DNA of 64,000 nucleotides from Paramecium pentaurelia (lineage: Eukaryota; Ciliophora; Oligohymenophorea; Peniculida; Parameciidae), in contig CAJJDO010000110.1 of NCBI GenBank assembly GCA_905183005.1, positions 210,094 through 274,093 of the forward strand, in the 5' to 3' direction. Below the pieces are notes generated by a model that worked only from the letters and a program-made list of their open reading frames with translations, did not search any database and was not told where the DNA came from. How positions within the stretch are numbered: position 1 is the stretch's first letter; every line of letters starts with the position of its first letter. This document shows, piece after piece, positions 13,014 through 25,403 of this stretch. The translations under genes were made by a program, and so were the position numbers.

Positions 13014-13035
13014 CTTATATAAATAATTTATTCAA

Positions 13036-14389
13036 ATGTATAAATTCCTAATACTATTGTAAGTACTTTTTTGGATTAGTGAAACAAAGAGAATTTAAAA
13101 GAGTTTTCGTATCAGATAACTCTCTGATTGGGAATATTTGACAAAATTTGGAGCTGAAGTTGGAGATGTCACTTATCATATCAAATTTAGAATTATTGGA
13201 TTGGAATCAGAGGAAATGAGAGAAAGAAAATTCCCTATTCTTTTTGAGTTATATTTAGATGAGGAATGGCCATAAGCATTAGAAATGCAAGAATGTGAGG
13301 TAAATACAATTATTTGTTAATTAATTAGAGAGCTTCCTAAGCAAGAAGAAAAGAGACGATATAAGTACCTGGAAATGGAGAGTATTCTTAAGTGTACACT
13401 GGAAATATTAAAGCAAAATTAAGAGCTCATATGTGGTATTATGCTATATCTGATTGTCATCGAAGATTAAGAGATGAATTCAAAGAAGATCAATATAAAA
13501 AGATTAAATTTGAAGTGGATATTCATATTAAGAATGTAGGTAAGACTGAATTTTCAGTTGAATAATTTGGAATTTAATATTTCATGATTGTGGTAGTTTT
13601 AGTTGACATTATAATGTTAGCTTATAATGGCTATTATATAGTATAAAGACATGAAAAGTATGAGGAATTCAGTTTAGCTTTGTTTCTATTAGTAATAACT
13701 CTTTTCCTTGAAACTATTTCTTATGGTGTGAATTTATTACACTTATGGGTATATAGTTATAATGGGGAAGGTGTATTTGTTTTACATGTGGTATCAGTTA
13801 TTGTATAAGTAAATGTTAATAATTAAGGCAGGTTGCATCTCAATTCTCATTAACAATGATATTAGTAATGTTATCTTGGGGTTGGCAAATTAATTTTAAT
13901 AAATTCGATAATTTTGAAATATTTTTACCTTTATCACTATTAATAGCATTCTTTCAATTGACTATAGTAGGAGTTGGTTTTATTGATTATGATGCTTATT
14001 ATAAGGATCATTCTTATGAAGGATGGGTTGGTTGGTTAGCATCATTTATATTTATTGGAGAATTCATATACTTTATTAATGGATTATCTAATACATATAA
14101 AAAGAGTAATGGAGCAGTTTAATAATTTATATTGATGCTTGGAATCTATGGTGGATTCTATTTCATTAGTTTTCCAGTTCTCTAGACAGTTAATTTGGTA
14201 TAATAATTAATAATAATTATTTAGATTGTTGCCAGATATCTTAGACATAAAGTAATGGAAATAGGGACTATAACTTTAAGGACTGCTGCTATTTTACTTT
14301 TGACTCATTTATTTACATCTAAAAAATCCATATTTGCTAAAATATCATATGATAATAAAAGCTTTTTAGATAGAAATAAGGATGAGTGA
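13036..14389 (+). CDS. GPR180/TMEM145-type seven-transmembrane (GOST family) protein
   Basis: A short first exon (MYKFLILL) is followed by a 21-nt intron. A luminal domain comes next, with RQLSDWEYLTKFGAEVGD and the block HMWYYAISDCHRRLRDEF, followed by VDIHIKN and EFSVEQFGIQYF just before the first membrane helix. Several membrane helices follow (VVVLVDIIMLAYNGYYIV, FLLVITLFLETISYG, ILVMLSWGW, LLIAFFQLTIVGVGF, GWLASFIFIGEFIYF). The YYAISDC and FSVEQFGI blocks are what I recall of the GPR180/TMEM145 branch of Golgi-dynamics membrane proteins. The exact branch is inferred. It starts 22 bp after the previous stop. Confidence 0.75.
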
Positions 14390-14423
14390 ATGTTTGTGTT
14401 AATTATTATTCATATATATAAAA

Positions 14424-15915
14424 TCAAAAATACTTTTTATATAACCATCCTGCAATTCCACATGTAGCCAATAAGACACCTGCTATTTTTAAATTTTTAT
14501 AAGAGTCAGATTTAACAGGTTGTTCAATGGTTTCAATTTATACTTTTGATTTACTTAATTATTATGATTTCCTATTAATAATAATAGTAGAATCTTAAAG
14601 TATTGATTATTATTAAATTAATTAAGGTATTTCATCACTATCATTCATTTCAGTATCTTTTTCTTTGATATCTTCATCTACTTATTATTATTGATATAGA
14701 CTTTGAAATTCATCTTTCAATGTCATTACACCCATTCTATTGAAACTTGAATCTGATGAAGCAGATGCAAATGAATATTTATTTTTAAGATGTTTCTTTT
14801 TTTCACTATAATTTTCCCATTTCTTCTCTGAATTCTTACTACTTATAATAGGAACTGCTGATTTAAAATACCAAGGTTATTTATGAGATATTTATTCAGG
14901 ATGTTTATCATCTTCATCTGAAAAAGATTATTTAACTTCATCTTCTTCATTTAATTCAGAAAAAGCCCTAAGATCATCTTCCTATTATGAGATCTATCTT
15001 TATCTAATTTATTTTTCTCCTAAATTATGATGTGTTTTAAATCTAAATGCTCCTGATGTTAATATAGGATCTACTTTTTGTAGATCTTATTATCTAGGTG
15101 AATTCAAACTAGAATCCTTCATATTAATTTATGCTAATTCTCGTTTGATAGAGATTAATTATTATATACATTCTCCCACTTCTGAATCAATATTTTGTTC
15201 TTACAATTCCAAATTCTTGTACAATTCTTCGAGGTGCTCAAAATAAATTTAATTATGTAATACATGTATCCTCTAATTAAGAATAATTACTAACAAAGTT
15301 CTCTAATTTTTATTTTCTATTTTAATTTATTCCACAATGATTTAATTATCCTAAATCTTTAATTATTTTTATTTATTTCATAATTCTATAGTTTAGATTC
15401 AAGCCATATTATTGCAACTCATTCAATGTAGATAAATTGTTATCATAATTCAATCGAGCCTATTAATCTAATATTAATCCTTTTACTTATGAATATCGAA
15501 TTTTTAATTAATCGTTTTGCTATCTCAAAGAACCTGTCATCTTATTAAATTCAAGATTCTCTTCTTATAACATTACACATTTCTCCTTGCACATCAATAT
15601 TCCATCCTAAAGATCTTCAAATTAATGTTAATCTTATTCTCTTTTATTATTACTCTCTATTAACTTTTCTATCCTTGATAACTCTGATTCTCTTTAATCT
15701 AGTTTCTAAAGCAATTACTCTCTTTATTCTTTGATTTAATCCAAACTTACAATCTGTGTCTACAATAATTACTCTTACTATATTATTTCTTGACTTATAA
15801 TCAATATTTGTGAACTAAATAAAGTATGCTGAAATTCCTTTTATTAAAACCTATTAGAGTAAATTTTAATAAACTGTTTAAAGATCTATTCTTTTTATTA
15901 GTCTGAATTGTTCAT
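14424..15915 (-). CDS. Tail-anchored coiled-coil protein
   Basis: A continuous frame starts at ATG 15915 (MNNSDQQKEQIFKQFIK). About 250 residues of Gln/Glu/Leu coiled coil follow (QEQLLQTQIVSLDQIKEQRE, ESELSRIEKLIESNNKRE). After that comes an acidic Ser-rich linker (SFSDEDDKHPEQ, SSDSSFNRMG), then the C-terminal end YKNLKIAGVLLATCGIAGWL YKKYF. The single hydrophobic segment 5 residues before the stop marks a tail-anchored membrane protein, facing the cytosol from the ER, mitochondrion or a vesicle. One likely 22-nt intron follows LENF. It converges with the upstream plus-strand gene with only 34 bp between the stops. I recognise no family. Confidence 0.75.
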
Positions 15916-16287
15916 CTATTCATACTTACTAATATATTGTGTTAGTAATTAAACTAAGTTTTATTACTAGCTTAAACTTAATTGATTCATTTATTAAATT
16001 ATTTTTATTATTCATTTATACAAAAAAATCCCAATACTCTTTTATCATAATTATAATAATTTCTAATTATAACAAATTCTTCTGAAAATTAATTCATCAT
16101 AATCTACCAATATATTATAATAGATTTAAACTGTTTCAATAATTATAATAATTCTAATTAATATTAAAATATAATTTATCTTCTATTATATATATATATA
16201 TTTCAATAATATTAGTTTTAATAAGATAAATATTATAAATTATTGATAGCTAAGCAATCAACTTAATATATATATATTTATAATAGA
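15916..16287. other. AT-rich intergenic region
   Basis: This 372-bp stretch lies between two minus-strand genes and contains short TA runs near 16190-16201 and 16268-16276. No coding frame with sensible composition is seen. It should hold the promoter of the coiled-coil gene and the 3' end of the methyltransferase gene. Confidence 0.5.
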
Positions 16288-17720
16288 TCATATCTTGCGA
16301 ATCTCAAAAAGCTATACTTTACTATTTTATTTGTATTGTAAGAGAGGATCAACATTTTAAGGATCTTTAATATGGAATGGCAATTCAGAATAATATGTAA
16401 TACCCATTTTATATTCTCTACATAAATCTTGAACCTTTTCTTTCTCTTATAATTCCAATAATTAAGAAAGATCACTATAAATTAAAATCAATCTTCCCTT
16501 TGTTGAATCTAATGATTCTATTTACAAGTATTTATTTGCAAATTCAAATATTGATTTTAACATTATTCCATCTGGATCTGTTACTGTATTTTCAATTGAA
16601 TCATCAATACGTATTTTAGATGCTTAAATCCAAGGTGGATTTGCAATAATCAAATTAAATTTTGCAGGATATCTAAAAATTAATACTATTATAACATACT
16701 TAAAAACTGTTAATTGATATTATAATGTATCAATATCTGTAATATCTCCTAATTCTGCTGTATAATTCTTATATTCCAAACATTAAGAATTAATTTTTGC
16801 AGATTTAACTGCATTTTCTACATTGTCTAATGAATATATATTTATTTCTTTATCTTTAAAACTCCTTAATAAAACATCATTTGCTATGAATCCAAGTACA
16901 CCTGTTCCACAACCCAAATCAATCACATTGTAAAGGGAAGAATGAGTGCTATAAACATAATGGATATGAATAATTACACATCATGTATTTTAACTAATTT
17001 TTGCATATAGGAATGGAATAAGACCTAATATTATCTTTAAGTAGGAGGGAAAACACCATATAAAGCATAGATCTTTTTATAGTTTAAAAATTCTATTGCC
17101 AATCCTTCTTTTTCATAATTGTAAGCAGTTACAATACCCTAATAAGCACTAAAAGGTAATAAGTAATTGTATTTGCGATATCCTATTTAACTTATATTTT
17201 CTGGTTGCTCTTCCAAATGATATTTCAAATCTCCACATTCTGGTAATGTTCCTTGTATTCTAACTTCTCCATTATAGCTCACAATTAAACACATCCTTGA
17301 TAGCATAAGCTTTTATTGATTCTATATATGTCTATAGAGATTAAATATGTCCTTTGGACCTTTGCATTTTGAGAATGGATTACGAGGTCTCTTGGGTGTA
17401 CCAAAAAATTACAAATCTATCTACTTTTTAGTTGCCTAATAAATTTCAATTGCATTCCTTAAATGCATCTTTTCACAATCGAATATAATCAATGAATTCA
17501 TATCCTTTTTAAAAAGACTCTTAATGAAATTTGATCCAACTCCATCCACTAAGAAATATGAATTAGTAATGCTCTCTAATTGTTTTTAATTTAGATATGG
17601 ATTCCTTGTCATTTTTAATAAACCATATGTTGTATCGAATAGTCCATCTTAATAATGAATGTTAACTGGTTCTATTTTAATTGATGAACAAAAATATAGC
17701 CTAAAGAATCTATTTATCAT
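16288..17720 (-). CDS. SAM-dependent methyltransferase with NPPW motif (HemK/PrmC-like fold)
   Basis: The protein is about 460 residues, starting MINRFFRLYFCSSIKIEP. The C-terminal half is a class I methyltransferase: DLGCGTGVLGFIANDVL is SAM motif I, IYSLDNVENAVKSAKIN the acidic-loop strand, GDITDIDTLQ motif III, and LIIANPPWIQASKIRI the NPPW substrate motif seen in enzymes that methylate N atoms of Gln, adenine or similar. The N-terminal half (GLFDTTYGLLKMTRNPYL, DLQFFGTPKRPRNPF) is unrecognised. One ~31-nt intron (GTGTAA...TAG) precedes THSSLYNVIDLG. The basic, hydrophobic N-terminus could be an organelle-targeting signal. The substrate cannot be told from sequence. Confidence 0.75.
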
Positions 17721-18134
17721 AAATAAATTATTTAATATACACACTACATACAACAAATGAAACTAAAATTATGATATAAAAACCCTTTTGCAAATTAATC
17801 TATACTTTTAAAACTAAAACAATTAAATTTGTTTGATTTAGAAATGCAAAATTAAATAATCATAAATAATTTTGTACAAATAAAATATTTGTTACGCATT
17901 ATTGAGTTTACATAATCACTCAAATATTATATTTTGTTTATTTACATGCTCACTATTCTTAAACATAATAGTATGTAAAATATAAAATCTTTATTTTAAA
18001 GAAATTTAAAGAATAAAACTTTATATTTTTATACTTTAAACTCAGATATTCATATAAATATTACGATAAATATTTTTATTTATATCAATATCACTTAAGA
18101 AAACTTAGTTTAAATGAATATTTAAGTATATCCA
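17721..18134. other. AT-rich intergenic region between divergent genes
   Basis: This 414-bp region lies between the methyltransferase start (minus) and a small plus-strand gene. It contains runs of A and T and no convincing frame. It should contain both promoters. Confidence 0.5.
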
Positions 18135-18425
18135 ATGGCAATCACAAGTGAAAAGGTTTTAAAAACTTAAGGAGATAGTTCAGAAAATGTGATACCAGAT
18201 TCTGATTAAGAAGATAGTTTGTAGAGTCCCGTTTTAAAGGAAACACCATCCTCATCATCCAAACCTCTCAAACATATACGATTTAGTGGAACAAATTAAT
18301 TATGTTATTTTCCTAAAAGTGGCAAAAAAGATCTCTCACCATCACCAACTAGAAAAAGCTAGCAATCTATTCAATCAATACTCAAAAATAAAGAAAAAGT
18401 AATTTTCTTCACAGATGAAAAATGA
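18135..18425 (+). CDS. Small protein with a possible PP1-docking (RVxF-type) motif
   Basis: A single 96-codon exon, MAITSEKVLKTQGDSSEN to VIFFTDEK. It is Ser/Pro-rich (SPVLKETPSSSSKP, DLSPSPTRKSQQS). The short basic-hydrophobic motif KHIRFSG fits the K/R-x-[VI]-x-[FW] pattern used by regulators that dock onto protein phosphatase 1. A second IFF near the end has no basic lead-in. Such small disordered proteins are often PP1 inhibitors or targeting subunits. This is inference from one short motif only. It converges with the bZIP gene (stops 221 bp apart). Confidence 0.6.
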
Positions 18426-18646
18426 TTTATAGTTATGTAAAAAGTGAATTTTCATTTAATTGCATAAACATTATTTCTACATCCATATTTAGGTTAATTA
18501 TAGTAATTTACAAATCAATAATAATAGGGAAATAAATAGATTAGCATTTTTATAATTATTATATTATATAAATTAAAAACAAAGAAAACGACATAATATG
18601 AAAGAATGCAGAAATAATAAAATAAAAGACTTAGTTGAATATTTTC

Positions 18647-20431
18647 TCATCCTTACATAGATTTTTTGACAAGTTTCCTATTGTTTGGAATAGATGATTA
18701 ATCTAATCTTATTAAGTTGTCATCTTCTTCTGACTAGTTTAATAAATAATATATTTACCATTTAAGAATTCTTTAACTATAAAAATATTGAAGATGTTTA
18801 AAGCTCTTAACGAAAAGCATTCTAATAAATGAGTAATCAATTTTATTACTTATTTCATAGCTAAAAGACATGTTGCCAATTAAACAGGAGTTAAACATTC
18901 CTTAAGTTATTCCCACATCTAATCCACCTTATTGGCTTCACCTTATATAATTTTTAGTTAAATTTTAATGTTTTAAATAGAACTAGAATGTATAAAATAA
19001 TAATATTACTCAGATATTGTATTTCTGACACTTTATAATTTAGATTTCATTTTCTTAACTTTTATAATTTATTCTGGTTTAATATCAGTCTTTTTAAATA
19101 CATCCTTCATCCAATCAGTATAATCACTAATATAATATCTTTAATACTCAGGTTATAATGCAAAGAAGTCTTTATCCTTTTCTAATGCATAAATAAGGTA
19201 TTTAGTTTATATTGGTAAACATACTTCAACCATAGAGTCAAAATATTGTCTTGCAGCATCATTTCTTTCTTAACTATTTGAATTAGTTCTATATCTCAAG
19301 GCATCTAGAACCATTGCAATTTCAAAATTATCCTTATTTTTAATTAAACAAGTTTCTAATTTATCAAATAATTATTATTATTAATCTAAAAAAGTTTAAA
19401 ACTAGATTTTGTTATTCAAAATACTTTCTCTTAAAATTTATTACAAATTTCAGTATATTTTGTTTAATTTCGATTTGATTCTTTTACTTTATCCAACTCA
19501 TCCTAAAGCTCTTTGACTTTTGTTTCCAATAATTCATAATATATTTTCTTTCTTGCTCTTGAATTCTTTGCAGATTCTCTATTCTTAGCCAATTTTTACT
19601 GTACAGGGTCCATGTTACCAGCAGGACTCATTTGACTTGACTATAATTCATTTGAAGAAACATCAAAATTATCTCTTGAAATTATAGGTGATTTTCTTTA
19701 AAGTTTTTGTTGACTCTTCCTATATGTATAATATTCTTTTTTTACGATAATCTAGGTGATGATTTAGTAGCAAATTCAACTTTTTTTTAGGTCTATTCAA
19801 CTAACTAAGTAATCTTATTTGTATATATGCTTTTGGCTTAATTCACATTAAACAAATTCTTATTCTCCTAAATAATGTTAGAATTTTAAAGTAATTTAAC
19901 TTCAGGTTTAAATTTTGAACTTATCTATTCACCTGATTCTAATGAAAATATATAAATTTATACTACCTATTTTCATCTCAAATTCATGAGATGATTATTG
20001 GCTACTTTTCATACCACTATCTAAAGAGGGTGCTTTATGTTCTTTTGAATCCTCTTAAATTTTTGGTTGAATATTCAATCTATCAATTCCTATCTCTTCG
20101 AATTGCATCTCAAAATCTCCACTACTCCTAAAAAATACTCCTTTTTATATTTAAGGTTCTTAATATTCATAAATTTAAATTGGAACAGCAACATCTTCTA
20201 GACCAACAGAAGATCGATATTATTCAGTTTACACTATAAATCCTGAATTCTATACAAAACTTCCACCTCCATTTCCACCAAAACTTTAATTGTCCTAATG
20301 CAATTTACCAAAACTTGCTCCTAAACTAATGGGTATTATGATCAATTACATTACTTATCATTAAAACTACCAAATCCACTTTAGTTTTGCTAAGAAATTT
20401 CACTTCTATTTTATACAAAGAAATCGCTCAT
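18647..20431 (-). CDS. bZIP transcription factor
   Basis: The protein is about 580 residues, starting MSDFFVQNRSEISQQNQSGF. A Ser/Gln-rich N-terminal half is followed by a basic region with the bZIP signature (LAKNRESAKNSRARKK, the N-x7-R pattern) and a leucine zipper (YYELLETKVKELQDELDKV). A helical C-terminal domain of about 200 residues follows (NFEIAMVLDALRYRTNSNS, DYTDWMKDVFKKTDIKPEQ, EQLKECLTPVQLATCLLAM) and ends in KLVKKSMQG. Introns sit after QEK and before QMLFVKSF. The DNA-binding role is well supported by the basic region. Target genes cannot be inferred. A few codons between the exons are uncertain. Confidence 0.85.
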
Positions 20432-20719
20432 TTCAATTATAAATATATATTAATTAAATGAATTCCAAAAACATTCAACAATTTATCATTTTAATACTAT
20501 TTGGATTAAGCAATCTCTTATGCAACTCTGTCTTGTTAATGAAAACCTTAATAAAAATAAAGTTCTAAAATTAATTAATATGGTTATGTCTATAGAAATG
20601 AGATTAAAATTTACTCTTTTTTAATTTATCTAATATTTCTAAACTTTATACTAGAAAAGGATTAAACAAAATTATAGTTCATTTAAATTATGCTTTATAA
20701 AATGAAAATATATATATTA

Positions 20720-21105
20720 TCATTATTCATGAAAAAAAGTAGTTGTTACTTCAACCTCTTTATTGTTTGATGTTTTGATATTTTCTGTTTTTTAGGTTTT
20801 GCTCAAAGAATTATTAAAGTCAATTAAATTTTGTAATCTCTCTATTTATTTCTTTTTTTCCTAAAAAATATTTTAATCAATATAACTTCTCTAATTTATG
20901 CTTTCTATTCTTTATTAAATTTCTTATGTTTCTCATTTCTCAATTTAATATATTCCTCTTTACGTTTTTATTTAGCTCCAAACATTCCAGTCAAATATTC
21001 CTTTCTTTCTTTTTCATCAAAAACAGCTGCTGTCTTTGTTCTGCTAATCTATTTGAATTAGTTTTTCTTTGTTGAAAAATTTCTAGCCTTATTTTTCTTC
21101 CCCAT
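20720..21105 (-). CDS. NOL12: Nucleolar protein 12 family (NOL12/Rrp17-like)
   Basis: A short Lys-rich protein, MGKKNKARNFSTKKNQFK, followed by RTKTAAVFDEKERKEYLTGM and FGAKQKRKEEYIKLRNEKH. The block F-D-E-x-x-R-x-E-[YF]-L-T-G-[FM] followed by a highly basic helix is the hallmark of the NOL12/Rrp17 family, 5' exonuclease-type factors of pre-rRNA processing in the nucleolus. One 26-nt intron interrupts the basic helix before KKKQIERLQNL. The end is VTTTFFHEQ. It lies 28 bp downstream of the DYRK gene stop on the same strand. The length (about 120 residues) is shorter than the animal protein. Confidence 0.75.
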
Positions 21106-21132
21106 ATTAAAAAATAAATTATATAATAATTT

Positions 21133-23202
21133 TCATTAAAATTCATTTTATTATTCACCTTGACCTTATTTAAAATCTAAATCCTCAGGAATAACCATAA
21201 TATTTTTCATTTATTAAATATGTTATTTTCTGACAGTCACAGGTAATCCATTTATTATCCATGGATGAATTAATGCTTCTTCAGGTGTCATTCTTTAATC
21301 TGGATTCCACCTTAGACATTTAATAACAAACTTAATTAAATATATTATAATTACATCTTAATATTAAGGATCTGCTTTTTCCAAATGTTAATTTAGTGTT
21401 TTAATTTATTATAATAAATCTGCATCCTTTATTTTATAATTGAGTTAACATTTTTCATCAAAAAATTTAGATTTTCGAGATCCTTACTCAATCAAATCTT
21501 TTGGAGGCATGCCTATAACTTTGATTTATAAGAATAACAATTCTTTTTCTGATTTTGATTAAAATAAAGATTCTCCAGTAAATAATTCTGCAATTATACA
21601 ACCGAAACTCCACATATCAATTTAGGTAGAATAACCTAATCCCAAAACTACTTCAGGAGCTCTGTAAAATCTACTCTAATAAACTATAGATTTATTAATT
21701 TACTTATATATATGAGTATATCTTTTGGTTAGTGAAACAACTGGATCCAAAATCTATAATACGTATACCAGATCTATTGATATCTTTAAGGAGTATGTTT
21801 TCAGGTTTCAGATCACAATGAATAATGTTGCATTCCTTTAAGTAGAGAAGACCTTGAAGGATTTATATAGCAAATCTTCTAATTAAATCGAGATCGAAGC
21901 CAATGAAATCATTAATTGCAATGAATTCATATAGATTACAACTTAAAAGCTCGAAAACCATGCACTTCCTATATTAATATATAGAACTTACGATATGACC
22001 ACGAAATTCGAAATAATTCAACATCTTAATTAAACAACAAGAAACATCTGCTTTGTTTACTATTCTGAGAATATCTATTTCGATTAGAGCTTATTTATAA
22101 AATTTTTCTTTATTTTTAATAATCTTTAAAGCCACTTATTAATTATGTTTATGATCCATAACTTTAAAAACATATCCAAAACTTCCATGTCCCAATTTTT
22201 CTAACATTTCATATCGATAGGCAATTTAATCTTATTTTATAAATATGTAATCTCCACTAAAAATATTAATTAAATAGAACATACTCTTATGTATCAAATC
22301 CATTATTTTATTAAGATCCAATGGTATCTTTTTGGCTCTAAGTTATCTGTTTTGGAGCTAAATAATAAATAGTTTCATAATCAATAATTTCTTTTTTTTC
22401 AAAATCATTTAAAAGATCAGAATACTTCTATAAAACAATTAAAGCTGATTAAGGTAATTATTGTTTTGAGTTTGATTAGAAATTATAAGATTCTGATTTT
22501 TCCATTAAAGAGATTACAGGAAATGACTATTTTTAAGGTCTTTGTTTGATATTCTTGGCAAGTTTGAGTTATAAAGAAATTATTTTCTATTTATTTTTCT
22601 CTAATTAAAGTATTTTATCAGAAACATTTAAATTTGTATTTTAGAAAGTAGCTTTGCTTTTTGAGTTTTCAATTTTATTATATTTAACATCTGGACTTGT
22701 TTTTATGTTTTATTTTGGAGATTGTGGCAAAATGTTAGAATTTATTTATGTATTTATTCCTAAAATATATATATTTCTTATATACTTTTTGTTTAATCGA
22801 AGAGTGTAGGTTTTTCTTATTCACTGCCTAACAAGGCTTTCAATTAATATTGATAGGACTTTTAAATTGCTCGTTTTTAAGAGTCTATATATTTTAATTC
22901 ATCTTTGATATATATATGATTAAATTTGTACTGTTATTGCTCAGACTAATAGGTTTGCTGGTCTTTGTTGATTCAGGAGGTGATTTAATACTTTATCTCT
23001 AATTAACTCTACTTGTTATAGGTTGATATTCTTTGAGAAGATGTCTTGAATTTTATCTATTAAAATTGCTTTTGTATGGGCTTTTTCCTATAACATCAAA
23101 ACTACTCGTCTTCTTTTTTAAATCTTAAGTTTTGTGTATAATACTAGCCTTAGTTTTAGGTTAATTGCATGTCAGGTTTAATAAGCTTAACTATTATTTC
23201 AT
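21133..23202 (-). CDS. DYRK-family dual-specificity protein kinase
   Basis: The N-terminal ~280 residues are Ser/Lys/Gln-rich and disordered (MKQQLSLLNLTCNQPK). A DYRK-homology box follows (LLNDFEKKEIIDYETIYYLA) and leads into DTQDGDYIF. The kinase domain has LGHGSFGYVFKV, VALKIIKN, IIHCDLKPENILLKD, IRIIDFGSSCF and the DYRK-type activation segment YTHIQ...SRFYRAPEVVLG with the autophosphorylated Tyr (IQSRFYR has the Y-x-Y logic altered to YTHI). DMWSFGCIIAELFTG follows. A 28-nt intron falls within DTQ/DGDY, and another interrupts the activation loop. The catalytic loop has HCD rather than HRD, as in many DYRKs. The end is FKQGQGEQQNEFQ. Confidence 0.85.
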
Positions 23203-24207
23203 TCTTGTTTCACTTTTTTAATGATTATTAAAGTAATTTAATACAAGAGTAAATTTAATTAATTATGAGATCGTATCTACTCTTTAATTCATAATATATC
23301 AAAAAATCCAATCAAACTCTCCATTAAGAATAACATAATAAATAAACTTTATTTAGATAAGAATATTTATAAATTACTTCTATATAATTGATCAATTAAT
23401 TTTAATCTTATCAAAAGTATTAATCATGTCTAATAACCAAAGAAAATTGGATGAATAATCAAGTAAACAATAGTATTATCATATTCTACATTTATTAATA
23501 AATTCATTCCTCCATTTCTTAATTAATTTTAGCTCTTTAATTAAACAGTTTAATATTTAGATCATAATTTTAAGTATTGATTATTAAGTTTGAAGAAATA
23601 TAAATAAAATTGTATATATTTATTTTACTAATCCCATGTCTATTAGTTTATTAAAACTTATAAATAAATAATTTTTTAAACAACAAAACAAACTAATATC
23701 TTTTTGGTAAGAGAATTGAAATTTGAAAATTTAAAGTATTTTTATAAGTAGATTAATCGTAAAAATAGAAAATACTTATAAAAAATTAATTTATCTTTAT
23801 ATTTCAATATTTAATAAGATGATGTATAATTTAATTATTCAAACTTATATAATAATAATGTTACATTTATATTTATGAATGATTAAATATATTTATTATA
23901 TTATGCTAAAATATAAATAATGGATAAAATAATATCTTTATCATAATCTTATTATGGTAATTTAATTTATTGAATATTTATTTTTAAAAATTTAATAAAA
24001 TTTCAATTTGTTGATTCATCCAGTTTTAATCATATACAATTAGATACTTTAAATAAGGAATTAGAAATGATTTTAATAAATTTTTAATTAATTTAGAATT
24101 GACAAATATCATTTAATGATAGTTTGGAATATTCCATTTGAAATTATATTTTATATATATATTTCTAAATTATTCTAGATTATTCAAGAAAAATCTAGAT
24201 CTTTAAT
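23203..24207. other. Long AT-rich intergenic region
   Basis: About 1 kb lies between the divergent DYRK and CHIP-like genes. It is extremely AT-rich, with no frame of convincing amino-acid composition and no RNA gene recognised. It must contain both promoters. A noncoding RNA cannot be excluded by eye. Confidence 0.5.
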
Positions 24208-25362
24208 ATGGTTAATTAAGAACACAATAGGAAATTCAATTAGAATTAATTTAATGTTCCCATTTGTTAGTAATATATTTCGATCAGATCTCCCACTTTT
24301 TATTTTTGATGATATCTTTGTACCAGGACCAGGAATCAGAGTAGGAGTACCAAGACCTCCTTACACAAATCAATAATTTAGGGATCAAGTTCCTAAAGTA
24401 TAATATAATGAATAATATTGTAGCCACCCAATTTACAAAAAATGCAAAGTGTTAAAAAATCACTTGCTGATTATTCAGAGACATAAGGATAATATTGGTG
24501 CATTTTAGGAGACATGTCATTTGAAAAAGGAGATTATACTAAAGCTATTTAATTTTATGACAGAGCTATAGAATTGACTGATAGTACAGAAAGTTCTTTT
24601 TTTAGATCAAGAGGTTTAGCTTATAAAAAGATTGGAAATTTAGAATAGGTAGAAGCATTAATATATATATTTATAGGCATATAAAGATGCAATAATGGCA
24701 ATTGAGTTGGATGATAGAAATATTAAAGCTCATTTATTGTGTGGTTAAGTATTGGCAGAGAGAGGGAAATCATAGGATAATACTCATGAAATAGAAACAG
24801 CTATAAATAGATTGACAAAGGCTAGGACTTTATGTGCAGGATAGAAGAAATAATATTATGAGGATGAATTGAGTAAGTACATCTATAGAGCAAAGAAGTT
24901 ATTATGGTATAAAAATAAAGAGTTAGAAGATTAGAAAAAGAGATAAGCAATTTAGAATTATTCAAATTATTTATAATAAAGAATTGATTTAAATGAAGAA
25001 TAAAGAAAAAAAGAAATTGATGCATTTATTAATTCTATTGGAAATCCAGATTAAAAATAGAATTATGATATTCCAAGTTATTTGATATGCAAAATAACAT
25101 TTGTAAATATATATTATGATTATTAAATTAGGAAATTATGGAGAATCCAGTAGTTACAGATGCAGGTCATACATATGAGAGAGATATGTTAATAGAAGCA
25201 ATCTAGAAAAATGGACCTGTTGATCCATGTACAAGATAACCTATAAGTGGAGAGTTTTATCCAAATCATAATATCAAATAAGCAACTCAAGATTTCCTAC
25301 TTAATAATCCTTGGGCTTTTGAGTATTAATCAGGTGAAAACTATGCAGATATAGAATTTTGA
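24208..25362 (+). CDS. STUB1: CHIP-like TPR / U-box E3 ubiquitin ligase
   Basis: The protein is about 350 residues. TPR repeats come first: LGDMSFEKGDYTKAIQFYDR, SRGLAYKKIGNLEQ and YKDAIMAIELDDRNIKAH. A coiled linker follows (ELEDQKKRQAIQNY), then a U-box: EIMENPVVTDAGHTYERDML, IQKNGPVDPCTRQPISG and NIKQATQDFLLNN. This order (TPR, helical linker, C-terminal U-box) is that of CHIP/STUB1, which binds Hsp70/Hsp90 tails and ubiquitinates clients. The N-terminal exon (MVNQEHNRKF, then VPGPGIRVGVPRPP) is an extra proline-rich stretch, joined by introns of 22 and 26 nt. Translation could instead start at MQSVKKSLA (24442). Introns near 24650 and 25103 are clear. Confidence 0.85.
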
Positions 25363-25403
25363 TTATAATTTATAATCCATTATAATCTATTTTTCATTCC
25401 AAT

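Noticed and set aside
13856..14122. Separate small membrane protein
   Set aside because: It is the interior of the GPR180/TMEM145-like gene, bounded only by TAA codons that encode Gln.
24822..25025. Minus-strand ORF with hydrophobic residues
   Set aside because: It is antisense to the helical linker of the CHIP-like gene, whose plus-strand frame is strongly supported by TPR and U-box motifs.
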